A stretch of DNA of 64,000 nt, from the NCBI RefSeq assembly GCF_002099425.1, contig NW_018343954.1, positions 22,715,501 to 22,779,500 of the forward strand, written 5' to 3'. This document shows, piece after piece, positions 1 to 11,314 of this stretch (position 1 is the first letter of the stretch; each line of letters starts with the position of its first letter). The translations under genes and the position numbers were made by a program. This DNA is from Phascolarctos cinereus (taxonomy: Eukaryota; Chordata; Mammalia; Diprotodontia; Phascolarctidae). The notes under the pieces are model-generated. The model had not been told where the DNA came from. It saw nothing but the letters and a program-made list of their open reading frames with translations, and made no database searches.

Positions 1-279
1 AGATTTCTTTCTTTTTATAAAAATATTTTATACTAATATCTATTTTTTTTTCAGAATTACTCCCTTTACTAGAGAGCTATCTCATAAACTAGTATTTTTA
101 AAGAAAAAAGGGAAAAAAAGAAAAAAAATCAGCAAAACCAATTAATACATCTGAAAGTATATGTAGTATTTGTAGATTAATACTGTTGCTCATTTCCTTT
201 TTTTTTACAATCCTCTACTTTGCAGTGAGATCATTGGGGGCAAAAACCACAAAAATATTAATTGCAAATGATGGAATGA
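1..279. other. AT-rich sequence, nothing recognised
   Basis: Homopolymer-rich A/T sequence directly upstream of the L1 fragment. It may be decayed L1 sequence preceding ORF2, but I cannot see a supporting match. Confidence 0.4.
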
Positions 280-629
280 AAACCCATAGTTGATAATCAT
301 AACTATAAATGTAAATGGGATGAACTCACCTATAAAATTTAGGAGGGTAGAAGAATGGCATAAAAAGCAAAATCCAATAATATGATGTTTACAAGAAACA
401 CTTAGATATAAAATGTAGAATTTGGTTAGACTCTATTCCATCTCAAATGGGTAAAGCAAAATAAAAAGCAGGGGTGACATTTATACTCAAGCAAGAGAAC
501 AATTGAAATAGACAAACAAGCAAAGTCAGTATGATTGCCGTAGATAATGAAATAGCAAGAGTAGGGACTGAAACTATAATTTCATTGATATAATATAAAA
601 CTATATAAAATCCATCTACAAATTCAAAT

Positions 630-795
630 TAGCAACTTCTCTTTAATTTAGAGTCTCAGAAAACTGCCTAGAATACTAAGAGGTTAAAAGTTAATCATTT
701 AGGGTTGTATAGCAGGATGTGCTATAAAAAGAATTTTACTTAGACTTTCTTGACTCTGAGGCCAGCTTTGTAAGCCACTAAGTCACAGATTTTAA
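630..795 (-). mobile_element. MIR-like SINE inserted in L1 fragment
   Basis: The stretch with AACTGCCTAGAATACTAAGAG and GACTCTGAGGCCAGCT reads like the marsupial MIR-type repeat in antisense, heavily diverged. It separates the two recognisable halves of the L1 endonuclease fragment, so it probably landed after the L1. Confidence 0.4.
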
Positions 796-798
796 TGT

Positions 799-880
799 AC
801 ACACACACACACACACACACACATGCACACACACGCACATACACACATACATACATATGTGTGGCTGTGTGTATAAATAT
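799..880. repeat. (CA)n microsatellite with CATA/TATG flank
   Basis: About 12 uninterrupted AC units, then impure ACAC/ACAT/GTGT sequence. It lies at the 3' side of the MIR-like insertion. Confidence 0.9.
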
Positions 881-1237
881 ATTTATACATATATTCAATA
901 CTTACTATATATGCACCAAATGACATAGCATTTAAGTAAGTAAAGGAAAAGCAATTAAATAAAACAGAGAAATAGGTAGCAAAACTATTATATTTGGGGA
1001 CCTCAGTATTTCCTTTTCAGATCGAGAAAATTCCAACAAAAATAAATGAGAAAAACCTAAAGGACTTGAATATAACTTAAAAATAGATATGGGAGATGTC
1101 ATGCAATTCCTCAATAGGAATTGAAAGAGTATACACATATCTCAGTTGTGTACTGATTATGTGTTAGAGTGTAAAAAAGAAAAACAAAAAACCTCATAAG
1201 CAAATACAGATGACCAACTCCTTACCTTCATGTAAAA

Positions 1238-1294
1238 ATTAAGAGACTCTGAATGAGTCTCTAACATGTAACCCGTGGCCCAGAGTCTCTTAAT
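1238..1294. repeat. 14-bp inverted repeat (hairpin)
   Basis: The arms ATTAAGAGACTCTG (1238-1251) and CAGAGTCTCTTAAT (1281-1294) are perfect reverse complements around a 29-base loop. The loop holds one more partial copy (GAGTCTCTAA). It could be the remnant of a small palindromic DNA element or a chance cruciform; no element family is recognised. Confidence 0.6.
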
Positions 1295-1380
1295 ATATCG
1301 TATCATACAAAGCTGCAGCTTAAAGGTAGGAAGAATGAATTTGCCTCAGACACATAGATTAATTCTCTCCACATCCCTAT

Positions 1381-1383
<3 letters not shown>

Positions 1384-1416
<33 letters not shown>

Positions 1417-1424
1417 TACACACA
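1384..1424. repeat. (CA)n microsatellite
   Basis: Roughly 14 CA units followed by CATACATACACACA. Confidence 0.9.
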
Positions 1425-1439
1425 TTTATAATAAACATT

Positions 1440-1705
1440 TAATAAATAAATCATAATGAACATTTATATGTTGTTTTGTTTTATAAAACACTTTACATAT
1501 ATAATCTCATTTGATCCTCAAGAACATTATGAGGTAAATGTTATCACTATCAACTTTTTATAGAAAAAGAAAACTGAGGCACAGAATGGTTAAATAACTT
1601 GCCTAGCATCAAAGAGCTAAGAAGTGTCTCAGGCTGCATTTGAAATGAGGTCTTCCTTTCTCCATTCACAACATTCCAGCCATCATGCCATCTAGTTGCT
1701 GCTGA
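1440..1705 (-). mobile_element. MIR/THER-type SINE
   Basis: The antisense MIR signature is in order: TTTACATATATAATCTCATTTG, GATCCTCAAGAACATTATGAGG, AAACTGAGGCACAGAATGG, CTTGCCTAGC, and CATCTAGTTGCTGCT at the tRNA-related head. The copy is near full length and old. Confidence 0.7.
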
Positions 1706-2054
1706 TTTTTTACAATTTTCATGGTCATGGGCTTCAGCTTCTCTCCAACACTATTCAGCAATCTTGTTTTCTCATCCCCATTTTTATTTAATGCAGTGTT
1801 CATGATCTTTCCCATGCTTATTCCATCCTAGATTACACTCAAGCTCCTTTGACAAGGTGATGGCTCTAGTGTGCCAACTCAGTTTTGTCAATTCATTCTT
1901 AGTTCAGTTTTGGTCTAGCTTGTTTCTTATCACTGACTTGGCAACCTGGTGGTCACTTCTGCTCAGGATAACCCAAGAACAGGCACAGCATTTAGTAATA
2001 TAACATATCTTTCACTGCAACCCTCTTTCATTCTCTCCCCTACCCCCTAACAAT
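1706..2054. other. No recognisable feature
   Basis: Mixed sequence with a slight pyrimidine bias. No repeat, frame or splice-flanked segment that I can name. Confidence 0.4.
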
Positions 2055-2175
2055 TATTCTATTTCACAGATGAAAAAACTATGACTCTCAGTTAGGGTAA
2101 ATATCTTTCTCAAGCTTACACAGCACATAAATGGCAGTGTCAAAGCTCATATTCTGCTCTTCCCACAGCCAAAAC
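2055..2175 (-). mobile_element. MIR fragment
   Basis: ATTCTATTTCACAGATGAAAAAACTATG, then CAAGCTTACACAGCACATAAATGGCAG, follows the antisense MIR core (ATTTTACAGATGAGGAAACTGAGG...GGTCACACAGC). Confidence 0.55.
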
Positions 2176-2177
2176 CT

Positions 2178-2354
2178 AAGTTATTTCTTATTTTTATTTT
2201 TTAGGCAATTGGGGTTAAATGACTTGCCCGAGGTCACACAGCTAGTAAGTGTCAAGTGTTTGGTCTGAGGCCAAATTTGAACTCAGGTCCTCTGACTTCA
2301 TGGCCGGTGCTCTATCCAACTGTGCCACCTAGCTGCCCCTCCAAGTTATTTCTT
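2178..2354 (-). mobile_element. tRNA-derived marsupial SINE with 12-bp TSD
   Basis: The SINE body at 2190-2342 is inverted: T-rich tail on the left, then GGCAATTGGGGTTAA, GTCACACAGCTAGTAAGTG, GAACTCAGGTCCTCTGACTT and GTGCCACCTAGCTGCCCC. The last part is the tRNA-like head with A and B box remnants. The direct repeat AAGTTATTTCTT flanks it at 2178-2189 and 2343-2354. Name by recall: MAR1/WSINE type. Confidence 0.9.
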
Positions 2355-3268
2355 GTTAAGCATTCTTTCCATTACATCAACACTGTTGTCTCTAAAATAT
2401 CCTTGGGCAGTGACATATAAGCCTTGCATACAAGGACATCTGGTTTCCAGAGTACAGACTTAGTTCAAAGTATTGAATTGAATATTCACATGCCATTTCA
2501 AACTGTATAATGGAAAAGGCATCTCTATCACAAAATGAAGGGAACTGACAGGAAAAAGAAAGGGGAATCTAGGGGATAGACCTAAATATGATGATGCTTT
2601 CAAGGCTATCTATGAGCTATCACAAATATCAGTAGGCTGACTATTCAAATTATGCACTATTGATTTCCAAGACTCTGAATCATTAATATATGGAACTTGC
2701 CCCCCCCTTATGTCTTCCAAAATATAGTGATATTAAATAACTTATAAATTTAATAATAACTGATAACATTATTGCTATGCGTCAACAAGCAAACAATTTT
2801 GTGACTGGTTTCTCTTGGTCTATTAATCCTTTTGCAAAATTTCTTTTCTCACTAGAGTTAAGGACTTACCTGTTAGGAAGTTACAATTCTCATTATTAGC
2901 TAAAGAGATACATAAGGATCAAAGTCTTAAAGCTCTGGCAGAGTTCATTCATCAAGGCACAAAGTCTGTTTCTGGCATTAAAACAGAGGCCTAGAAGCAG
3001 AGGAGGACAATAGAGAGGCAAGATAAGTACAAATGAAAACAGTGGAAGCAAATTCAATTTATCTAAAGTAACATGCATGAACTGGCTTTTGTGCTATTAT
3101 CTATTAATATTATTGTCTATTACAGGTATACAGACATTACATGGCTTGATTTATAGCTCATTTAAAATTAGATTGAAGAGAAAAAAAAGTCCTGAAATCT
3201 ATTAAAGGGCAACATTTCAGAGTAAAGAGGTTTTATGTTGATGAAATTAGAATGCAAAAATTATAACT
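2355..3268. other. Repeat-poor interval
   Basis: No repeat or gene recognised. There is a C run near 2700. A 60-codon minus-strand frame at 2896-3078 has no recognisable motif and no splice context, and I regard it as chance. Confidence 0.4.
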
Positions 3269-3411
3269 TTTTTTTGGCTAGGCAATGGGGTTAGGTGACT
3301 TGCCTGGGATCACACAGCCAGTACATGTCAAGTGTCTGAGGTGATATTTGAACTCAGGTCCTCCTGACTCTAGGGCCAGTACTCTATGAATTGTGCCACC
3401 TAGCTGCACAT
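3269..3411 (-). mobile_element. tRNA-derived marsupial SINE
   Basis: T run, GGCTAGGCAATGGGGTTAGG, GATCACACAGCCAGTA, GAACTCAGGTCCTCCTGACTC and GTGCCACCTAGCTGC. More diverged than the copy at 2190. TTATAA occurs just outside both ends and may be a worn target-site duplication. Confidence 0.85.
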
Positions 3412-3479
3412 GTTATAATCTTTTAAAGACATTTCATTTCTATGCCTTTACTTATTAGACTGCCTGTAATGGTTAGGGT

Positions 3480-3760
3480 GCACTTCTTCCAATCTCTAGT
3501 TTCTTTCAAGCCTTAGTTTGTCACATGAGCCTTTGCTGATGTTCTGTTGCTAGTGCCCCCACTTCTTTCTGTTTATTATGTGTGTTGCACTTTCTATTTA
3601 TTATGTATATGTGTTGCACTTATATATGCTGTCTCCCCCCCCAAAAAAAAGAAGCCCCATGAGGGCAGGAACTGTTTAATTTTGTCTTAATTTCTATATT
3701 CATCTCTGCCTAATACATAGTAGGCCTGTAATAAATATTTTGTAAATGGTTGTATGAATG
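3480..3760 (+). mobile_element. L2 3' end
   Basis: L2 3' UTR pattern: CTTCTTTCTGTTTATTATG, then CCCCATGAGGGCAGGAACTG, CTAATACATAGTAGGCCTGT and AATAAATATTTTG. The last is the usual L2 tail, close to TAGTAGGCGCTCAATAAATATTTG. Confidence 0.7.
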
Positions 3761-3912
3761 GTCCAATTTGGATGACCCAAACCAATAAATAAGAAACTTT
3801 ACAAATAATAATCCTCCATACTTCTCCAAAATACATGCATGACCTAAAAATAATGTATACTTGGAAAAACCAGACACAATTTTATAGAATTTTACTTCCC
3901 TATCATGCCATC

Positions 3913-3961
<49 letters not shown>

Positions 3962-3973
3962 CACACATATATA
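3913..3973. repeat. (TA)n microsatellite
   Basis: About 20 TA units, then TACACACATATATA. It creates the IYIYIY runs seen in translated frames here, which are not real protein. Confidence 0.95.
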
Positions 3974-4839
3974 TTCCTTCTGTGATTCAACTGAAATCTA
4001 CTGAAAATTAATAGTAATTCTGTCAACATCAGAAATAGGTTGGGCCATGGCAGGCTGTGTGAGAGTTGAACAGCTGGAAAGAACTGTGAATCCACCTGCC
4101 ATGCCTGGCTGCCACTCTTGGCACCTTCTGCTCTGGCATGTCAAATCTTTGGTGTAGAGTGTGGGTGCTATGGCAAGATCTATATTCATGAAAGTTCCTT
4201 TGATTCAGAAGCCTCTAGTAGCCAAACTGACATTGTGAATTAGGGTCAGTTTCAGAAGCTCTAGAGAGGAGAGGCATTATTTAGGGACTTGAGCTAAATC
4301 TCTTCCTAGAGCTTTGCATAAAGTACTTGGTAAATCAGCAGCAACTTTACACTGTTATTTCTCGATAATACACTAAATAATCAGTGGCACCATTATAAAT
4401 CAGAACCTCCAAAAAGCATAGTAGTAGGAACAGAATTTCCAACATTAAAAAAAAAAAGATTCTCATGTAACTAAAAATGCTTTTTTCCCCCTCTTTGGTT
4501 CTCTGGTATTCAGACTTGCTCACTGGTTAGTAACACCATTACAAGTTGTACTGAAAATAAATTTAGAATAAATATGCAGGGAAGGACAATTTAAATGCTT
4601 GACAGCAGTTACAGTCAAGGCACACTATATTTTCTCATTCTGAAATGACTATGAACTGGAGCATCTTCTTGTACTGCTGTTTTATTATCATTTAAATGTG
4701 TTTCTACCATGCAAGATACTGGCAGTATCAGGTTAGTGGGTTTTGATCATAACAACATAACTCTACTTTTCAGCTTTGGGTCATAGCTTCTTGAAAAAAA
4801 TGATAGAAGGATAACAGGCAGTTGAGGGAGCACTATACA
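3974..4839. other. Repeat-poor interval
   Basis: No recognisable repeat or gene. A short run is somewhat G/C richer than its surroundings at 4040-4150. Frames here are short and lack motifs. Confidence 0.35.
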
Positions 4840-4881
4840 TACACACACATATGCACATATATGTATATTTATATGTATGTG

Positions 4882-4914
<33 letters not shown>
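4840..4914. repeat. Compound TATG/TA microsatellite
   Basis: Impure ACATAC/ATGTAT sequence passing into a pure TA run at about 4884-4914. Confidence 0.9.
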
Positions 4915-4917
<3 letters not shown>

Positions 4918-7019
4918 ATATTGCTACCTGGGATGCTGATATTTTTGTTTAATTTTTTTTTAATTTTGGGGGCAAACACCTTTATTTTCACTTTTTCAGC
5001 TTATTTTAATTTACAAAATAAGCCTAAGCCTTGCCTCTCACTATTGAGCACTTGTTTTAGTAAAAGAGTGCACATCATCATTACCATTGCAGTCCCTAAA
5101 TCCCCAACAGCTATGGAAAACTTACTCACAAATATTAGGCAAAGGTCTTTTGCAAAGTGGCCTGCAATCAAGTGGTCTCCTATGTGCTGCATGGAAGAAC
5201 CACTAGGTTGACAAGACTCATGACATAGACAGGATTACTGGGATTTTGCAGAACACTCACTCCAAGTGACAAAATCAAGCATCTGCTTTGAATTCTAGAA
5301 ACATTGCTTACTGTCTGTGTGACATGAAAAAATTCCCTGAAATTCTTTGCATCTCAATTAATTTATTTGGACGATGAGGAGATGGAATTTTATATTCTCT
5401 AAAATCTTTCCCAGCTGTAGACCTTGTGTCTTGAAGAAATTTCAACGTACCACTAAACTGGATCATAACTAGGGTGTGATTCTGTCTCAGGATACCAATA
5501 TTTAGGGAGTATTGGTAGCAGCATCCCCAAGCATCTGTAATTCTAGACCATATACTTCTTGTCTCTATAGGCGTCAAGCAGAAAGCTCGCTGCATCACAG
5601 GGCTGTTGCTTTCTCCTCCCAGTAACTATAATCTGGGTGAGTACCTCCCAATTTCTTGATCTTGCTCCAGAGACAAAAATTCCCAGTTGTGACTCTTGAA
5701 ATCTCATTCAAGGAATAAAATGTTTCACTTAGCCATTGCCTTCTAGGATGGCATACAAAGTTCCTTGCTAGCAGTGCTTTTGTTATGAAACTTTCTTGTC
5801 AGTTGAGTACCTCAAATATCCTAAATGATTCTTCTCCTTCTAATGTGATCATGGATTGATTATGCCCTCTAGTTCTCAGAGAGGGGGGCTTTTGTATTTT
5901 ATGGGGCTACTAGATTTTCTGCACATTTCCTAAATTGCTGCCAGAGAAAGTTTGATGTTGTCATCAATATTAAGGCTACTGTCAGGGATAAGGGAAGCAA
6001 AACTGATCCTGGCAGCCCTGTTGAAACCTTTGTAGTGTGTTCACCTCCATGTTGAAGTGTTTGGCAGATGCTTGACTGGTGACCAGAGCCAGCAAATTCT
6101 GCCTGTGAAAAACGTTTTTGTAATTTTGAAAATTGAGCAGCTTTTTCTATTGGCATATTCTGGAAAACTTTAAAGTTTTCTCTAAAAAGAAAATCTAATT
6201 ACACAAAATGTAATTTACCAAGTCACATATTATCTGTTGTAGAGCAATGCTGAAAATCAAGCACCAATTTTAGCTTTTGATATTACCAATATAATCCTCA
6301 GCATGATATTCAACATTTCAGGCTAGTTTATTAAAAACAAAGAAAAACAACCTAAAAAAAAACCTAGCAAGGATACAAAATCATCAGAACAGAACTGGTA
6401 TAACTTGTTTTCCAGGATATTAAATCACATTCTTTCAGCATTTTTGTCATTGAAGTATAGCTTATAACTTCATGAAAACATGAAGAGAAACATTTTTCTA
6501 ATTATACATTATAAATTAACATATATGTAATTACTATGCATTTATAAATTTATCCCTAACATAATAAACTCATGCATTCATGTGTTCATTCATTCATGTG
6601 AAAGCTACCTATATCTTTCATCGAAGCAAACATTAGTTAAACTGTAAATAAAAATAAAAAAAATTTGAGGAAATTTATAAGTAGAAAAATTGCAAATGTA
6701 TTCCTTTGCTCAGGGAATCAATAAGAATTTTTGTTCCTACTATTTCATTCATCTTTCAAACTACATTATGTAGTCTCAAAGATAATAGGGATGGTCCACA
6801 GTGGGCTCAAGCAGTTTGCAACCTGTTTCAGATGAGAATTTACACAGGAAAAGTGGTATAAAAAAGAATCTCATCGACCAAATGTATGACTGGAAAAAAT
6901 AGTTGGATTTCTCAGAATAAGAGCAAGGGATAATTGATAAACAACTTCTGTGCTTACTTGGTATATAGGCAATATTGAAGGAAAACAAGGAAGGGTCCCA
7001 GCACATTGGTTGGATCTGC
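4915..7019. other. 2.1-kb repeat-poor block
   Basis: The first long stretch without a recognisable interspersed repeat. The 96-codon frames at 4921-5211 (+) and 5308-5598 (-) and the 85-codon frame at 5899-6156 (-) show no domain, signal peptide or splice-bounded structure. I do not call them genes. The block may hold non-coding function, but nothing here demonstrates it. Confidence 0.35.
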
Positions 7020-7043
7020 TCAAGTGGATTTATGGGACAATAG

Positions 7044-7097
7044 TTTCATGGTTTGGGCAGACATGAAAGAGTTTCATGGTTTGGGTAGACGTGAGAG
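7044..7097. repeat. Short direct repeat, two ~25-bp units
   Basis: AGTTTCATGGTTTGGGCAGA and AGTTTCATGGTTTGGGTAGA lie about 28 bases apart. The following TTGTACTCTCTATCGTTGGAG may belong to a dispersed repeat, but I cannot name the family. Confidence 0.6.
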
Positions 7098-7159
7098 TTG
7101 TACTCTCTATCGTTGGAGGGAGAACTCATGAGATCACATATCCATTCTAGAGTTTTGCT

Positions 7160-7308
7160 CTGTTTTGCTTTTTGGTGAGGCAGTTCGGGTTAAGTGACTT
7201 GCCCAGGGTCATACAGCTAGTAAGTGTCAAGTGTCTGAAGCCAAATTTGAACTTAGGTCCTCCTGACTCCAAGGCCAGAGCTCTATCCACTGCACCACCT
7301 AGCTGCCC
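7160..7308 (-). mobile_element. tRNA-derived marsupial SINE
   Basis: GGTGAGGCAGTTCGGGTTAA, GGGTCATACAGCTAGTAAG, CTTAGGTCCTCCTGACTCC and CACCACCTAGCTGCCC. Flanks TCCATTCTAGAGTTTTG (left) and TCCATTTTAGTTTTAGAG (right) look like a degraded duplication. Frames crossing the SINE on either strand are SINE translation, not genes. Confidence 0.9.
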
Positions 7309-7424
7309 TTCCATTTTAGTTTTAGAGATTACTTTTAAAAATATAACTTCCTGGGAAATAATAAAGCCAAAGGAAATTCTTAAAGACATCATTTTATTTA
7401 GAAATCATTTAGCCTTATCCCTTT

Positions 7425-7550
7425 GTTTCACAGATGAGGACTGAGGCCTATTGAAATTAAGTGGCTTGCCCAAGAATATGAAGTGAAGTAATGGCAAATC
7501 TAGACTTGGAGCTTAGGTCTAGAACTCTGACTTATACCACTGATTCAAAT
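7425..7550 (-). mobile_element. MIR fragment
   Basis: CACAGATGAGGACTGAGGCC, TGGCTTGCCCAAGAATATG and GGAGCTTAGGTCTAGAACTCTGAC keep the antisense MIR order. Confidence 0.6.
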
Positions 7551-7554
7551 AATT

Positions 7555-8280
7555 CAACATTCAGTAATCACCTGTCATATCTATTACTATGCTTTGTGAT
7601 AGGCATCTAAATGTCAAAAACACAATTTCTGCCTGCAAGTAGTTCATAATATAATAAGGTGATATAATTTCAGGTCATCAGAGAATTCCTAAGAGCTAGA
7701 ACCTGTTCTTAACCTTTAAGGAAGAGAATTAATTTAAAAGATTAAGCTAAGAAGATTGTAATTTGTTGGAGAGATAAGAAGGAAGGGTTGCAGGCTTTGG
7801 AAGAGGGGAATGATATGTGCAGAGATGTGATTTAGGAAGATTTTGTTTTTTGGCGGCTTTGGGGAAAAATGTATTGAAGAGGGATGAGCCTGTAAGCAGG
7901 GAGACCACTTAAGAGGTTATCACAATAGTCTAAACAAAAGGTGAAAAAGGGTCAAAAGTAGGATGGTTACCATGTGAGTGAGAAGAAGGGAAACTGAGAT
8001 CCAGAAAGATTAGAGACGAAGAATCGAGTCCTATGAAATTATTGGGTATATTCAATAAGAGAAAGGGGAAAACAAAAGATGACTCCAATTTTATGAACTT
8101 GAATAAACGGTGAAATAGTTTTTCCTAAAAAGAAATGAGAAAATGTGGCAAAAGGTTGGCTTTGGGAGGGGAAATGAGGAGATGCTGTTTTCTTTTGGGT
8201 AGGATAAGTGTTAGATACTTATAGGGCTACAAGATGAATATGTCCAGGAGTCACTTAGAGATGCAGGAATGTATTTACAA
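7555..8280 (-). mobile_element. L2 3' region
   Basis: Antisense of the L2 3' part: ACTATGCTTTGTGATAGGCATC at the tail side, then GCAGGGAGACCACTTAAGAG, GTTATCACAATAGTCTAAAC, GATGACTCCAATTTTATGAACTTG and GTCCAGGAGTCACTTAGAGATGC. Order and spacing fit the L2 end-of-ORF2 and 3' UTR, with the middle poorly preserved. Confidence 0.6.
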
Positions 8281-8379
8281 CAAAACATAGGTAATATTAA
8301 TATGTGGTGTTCTGAGTCAAAACAGAATCTATAAAGATCCTTATATAGGGAGGAGTGGACTCCATTTCTATTTGAGACT

Positions 8380-8904
8380 AAGATTCTAGATGGATCCAGC
8401 TTTTCACCTGTTCTCTACTCCACTCACTCTTCTACATATTATTTCAACATATTGTCCTATCCGGTATGGAGTATTTTAATGGTCACCTCAATGTTCTTCT
8501 TGAAGTCAGTCTACATGATCCCCAATCTATCCTCTCCCAATTGCCGGAATAATCTTACTAAGGCACAGAACTGACCATACAACTATGTCCTAATGTGGAA
8601 TAATGAATCTTGTGAAATGGTCACAGTATTTGAATTTTTGTTGCATATTTCTATGGCAATGGAACCAATTACCATTTTTTACATATAATTACTAATAGTA
8701 TATATTCTAATAATGCCACCTCTTTATAGGATACATTATTCTGACTAATCTGGACCTGGCTTTATAATTTCCCTCTCACCAAACTTTTGACTCCCTATTG
8801 CCTCTATGATAAAATCCAAACTCCTCTGCTTTATATTTAGTGACCTCAGCAATCAGTTCCAAATAACCTCTTTTGTCTTATTTCACATTTCTTCCCTTCT
8901 AAAA
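8380..8904 (+). mobile_element. L2 3' region
   Basis: Sense L2: GAATAATCTTACTAAGGCACAG, then TTTGACTCCCTATTGCCTCT, ATGATAAAATCCAAACTCCTCTGC and TTATTTCACATTTCTTCCC. This equals the L2 block TGGCTCCCTATTGCCTCTAGGATAAAAT. It faces the preceding L2 copy tail-away (inverted pair). An AT-rich stretch at 8600-8745 may be an insertion. Confidence 0.6.
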
Positions 8905-9200
8905 TTTGATACAAGGCAACTAGGCAGCATTATTCATAAAGTTCTGAATCTTAGTCAGGAAGACGTAAATTCAAGTGTTGACAATTCCTAGCCCTTTTGC
9001 CCTGGGCATGTCATTCAACCTTTGTCTGGCTTCGTTTTCTCATCTGTAATATAGTGATAGTAAGTGTACCTACTTCCTAGGGCTGGTATGAGTATAAAAT
9101 GAAATAATTGCAAAGTGTTTCACAAACTTTAAATCACTACATAAATGCTATGTAGTATTATTATTGTTATTGTCATTATTTTTGTTGTTAATATCATTGT
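8905..9200 (+). mobile_element. MIR/THER-type SINE
   Basis: AAGGCAACTAGGCAGCATTATTC, GTCAGGAAGACGTAAATTCAAG, CCTGGGCATGTCATTCAACC, CGTTTTCTCATCTGTAATAT, CTAGGGCTGGTATGAG and TACATAAATGCTATGTAG: a near full-length MIR. It ends in an ATT/GTT-rich simple tail. Confidence 0.75.
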
Positions 9201-9503
9201 TGTTGTTGTTACTATGTTTGGCTCTAAAACCTCGAACAAATCACTTAACTTATCAGCTTTCTAGGCGGCTCTTTTAAAATATAAGTTGGAGCATACTTGC
9301 TGACATGCATTGACAGAGGAATTTTCCTTACATAGGTTATTTCCCATACACTTGAACATTCTAGGTACAGTCTCTAACCTATATCTGTTGAATGTAGGAA
9401 TTGATCTAAAAACTGAGCATTTTTTTAAACCACTGTACAATAGTTTTCCTGATCTTCATTTACCTGATCTTCAATTTACTGGCTAGTACTATTCTGCCTA
9501 CAC

Positions 9504-9507
<4 letters not shown>

Positions 9508-9569
<62 letters not shown>

Positions 9570-9588
9570 CCTCCCTCTCACACACACA
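9508..9588. repeat. (CT)n-(CCCT)n-(CA)n microsatellite
   Basis: About 29 CT units, then three CCCT units and a short CA run. The longest pure dinucleotide array in the window. Confidence 0.95.
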
Positions 9589-10569
9589 TTTTAAATATTC
9601 TGTTTTATATCATAACTGGAATCAGACCATATTTGATGTGCCAGCTATTGATTAACTGGGTAATAAAGACTTAGGTTTATGTGATTTGAAAGTCCCACAG
9701 TTTATTCTTGTGTTTCTTATTTTAATTACTTTTCTTTGATTTCAAATACAACTGGCAGTGGCTGGTCCTGCCATTGAAGTCTTTCTTTCTGCCCTTGAAA
9801 AACAGTTGCATTTCATTAGGAGATCCCTCTTCAGAGGAGACCAAATGTATTTCTTCCCCTTAAAGAGTTGCAAAAAAGATGAAACAAAATTATTTAATGA
9901 GGCACCCAGATATATCACATGCAGATTGGTGTCACTTGGAAAGCATACATGATTGGTGCCTCTTGATGCCTTCTTCATGATAGAATTATATTCACTTTCT
10001 CACTATGATTATTGAGAGAACCATATTTCTCTGTCAAAGATCAATCTCTGCTTCCTTTGTATCAGGAGAGGGACTTAATACCCAGTAAATTGCATTTGCC
10101 CTATATCATACAAAGACATCAGCGATACACAAAGTCCTTAAACACTTTTTCTTTGGGGTATTCATGATGGCATTTCACACTATATTCTCTAATAAACATT
10201 GATGTCATCCTTTTGTTTCTGATTTTTGAAGGCATCTCACATAAGAGTTATCAGATTGTAGGGGGCAGAAGTTATAGCCAAAATAATCTTCCTCATCCTG
10301 TATATGTATTCTATATAGTCTTATTTACTTGAAACTGTCTCCCTTGAAAATGGGTTACACTTGATTTTGGATGTCTTTAGACATTTCCATTATATTTTCC
10401 TTCCCCAGAAGGCTCATCACAGGGAAATCTCATTATGCTTCAAGACTGAACCTACCTGGTATTCATATATTTCATCAGTATTCTCTGCCCCTCTGGTTGG
10501 AACCTCTGCTGGAGGTAAGGGTTCCAGGGCTTCTATTCAAGTAGCAGGCTTAGCACAGCCATCTCCCCA
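9589..10569. other. Repeat-poor interval
   Basis: No family recognised. Opposed 64- and 78-codon frames at 9742-9978 overlap and show no motif. 10330-10569 may be the start of the L2-like tail that follows. Confidence 0.35.
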
Positions 10570-10830
10570 TTTCCCACCAGCTACATTGCTTTTGGATTTC
10601 TTTGTACTTCTGCATCATACCCCTATACCAGGTACTTTCTCTCTCCTACTCTCCCCTATACCTCCCCCTTGTTAACTTCCCCACCTTCCAATTAATTTTT
10701 GTGTGTCATCTTTCCCCAGTAGACTATAAGCTCCTTGAAAGAGGATCTGTTTTTTTTGTTTTTGTATCTCCAGTGCTTTGCATAATGCCTAGCCCATAGT
10801 AGGCACTTAATAATTTATTGATTCTTGACT
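10570..10830 (+). mobile_element. L2-like 3' end
   Basis: GTAGACTATAAGCTCCTTGA, GTTTTTGTATCTCCAGTGCTTTGC, ATAATGCCTAGCCCATAGTAGG and CACTTAATAATTTATTG are the L2 tail. The upstream pyrimidine-rich sequence fits its 3' UTR. The 104-codon plus-strand frame overlapping this interval is therefore not a gene. Confidence 0.7.
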
Positions 10831-10859
10831 ATGTGTAGATCATGAAATACTGTTCAGAA

Positions 10860-11010
10860 AGTTCCATATATTCAGAGTATCATAGATTTAGAACTAAAAG
10901 AGTTCTTATGTGTTATATAGTACAAACACCTCATTTTACTAATGAGGATGTGAGAGGTAAAGTGATTTGCCCAATTTTCTAATTCGGAAATGGCTGTCTT
11001 GTGAGTTAGA
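10860..11010 (-). mobile_element. MIR-type SINE fragment
   Basis: CATAGATTTAGAACTAAAAGAG, ACCTCATTTTACTAATGAGG and GTAAAGTGATTTGCCC: the marsupial MIR-like repeat whose 3' side reads ATAGATTTAGAGCTGGAAGGG in antisense. Confidence 0.55.
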
Positions 11011-11314
11011 GTTTTCTGTCACTCAACATGTTTAAGTAGAGTCTAGACAGTCACTTACTGGCAGTGTCGTAAGAAGCATCCATATACTGTATGGGAAGGA
11101 TGGGACTAGGTGACAGTTAAGGAATTACCAAAGAAGCTTGTTCATCATTTGGTAGTTGACTTATATCAGCATCATAAGCCTGGAATATTAAAAGTCTTGA
11201 ATGTTATCCCACTCTTCCATTATAGTCCTCCTCAAATGCTTCACAAAGATGTAAATGTGACACTGAATTCCAAAAAGCAGATTAATGAGAAAAGCTATAG
11301 GATCCTCAGATATA

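Larger units (their letters stand above)
280..1190 (+). mobile_element. L1 ORF2 endonuclease fragment
   Basis: Translating the plus strand in pieces gives the start of an L1 ORF2 apurinic-like endonuclease: INVNGMNSPIK followed by CLQETLR (compare human L1 LNINGLNSAIK and CIQETHL). Further on, TIYAPNDIA and TIIFGDLSIS match the next two endonuclease blocks. The copy is interrupted at about 630-880 by a MIR-like insertion and a CA repeat, and it has in-frame stops, for example directly before CLQETLR and after the LRYKM that follows. It is a dead, truncated copy: no reverse-transcriptase part follows. It is a plus-strand L1 piece, unlike the large LINEs later in the window. Confidence 0.7.
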
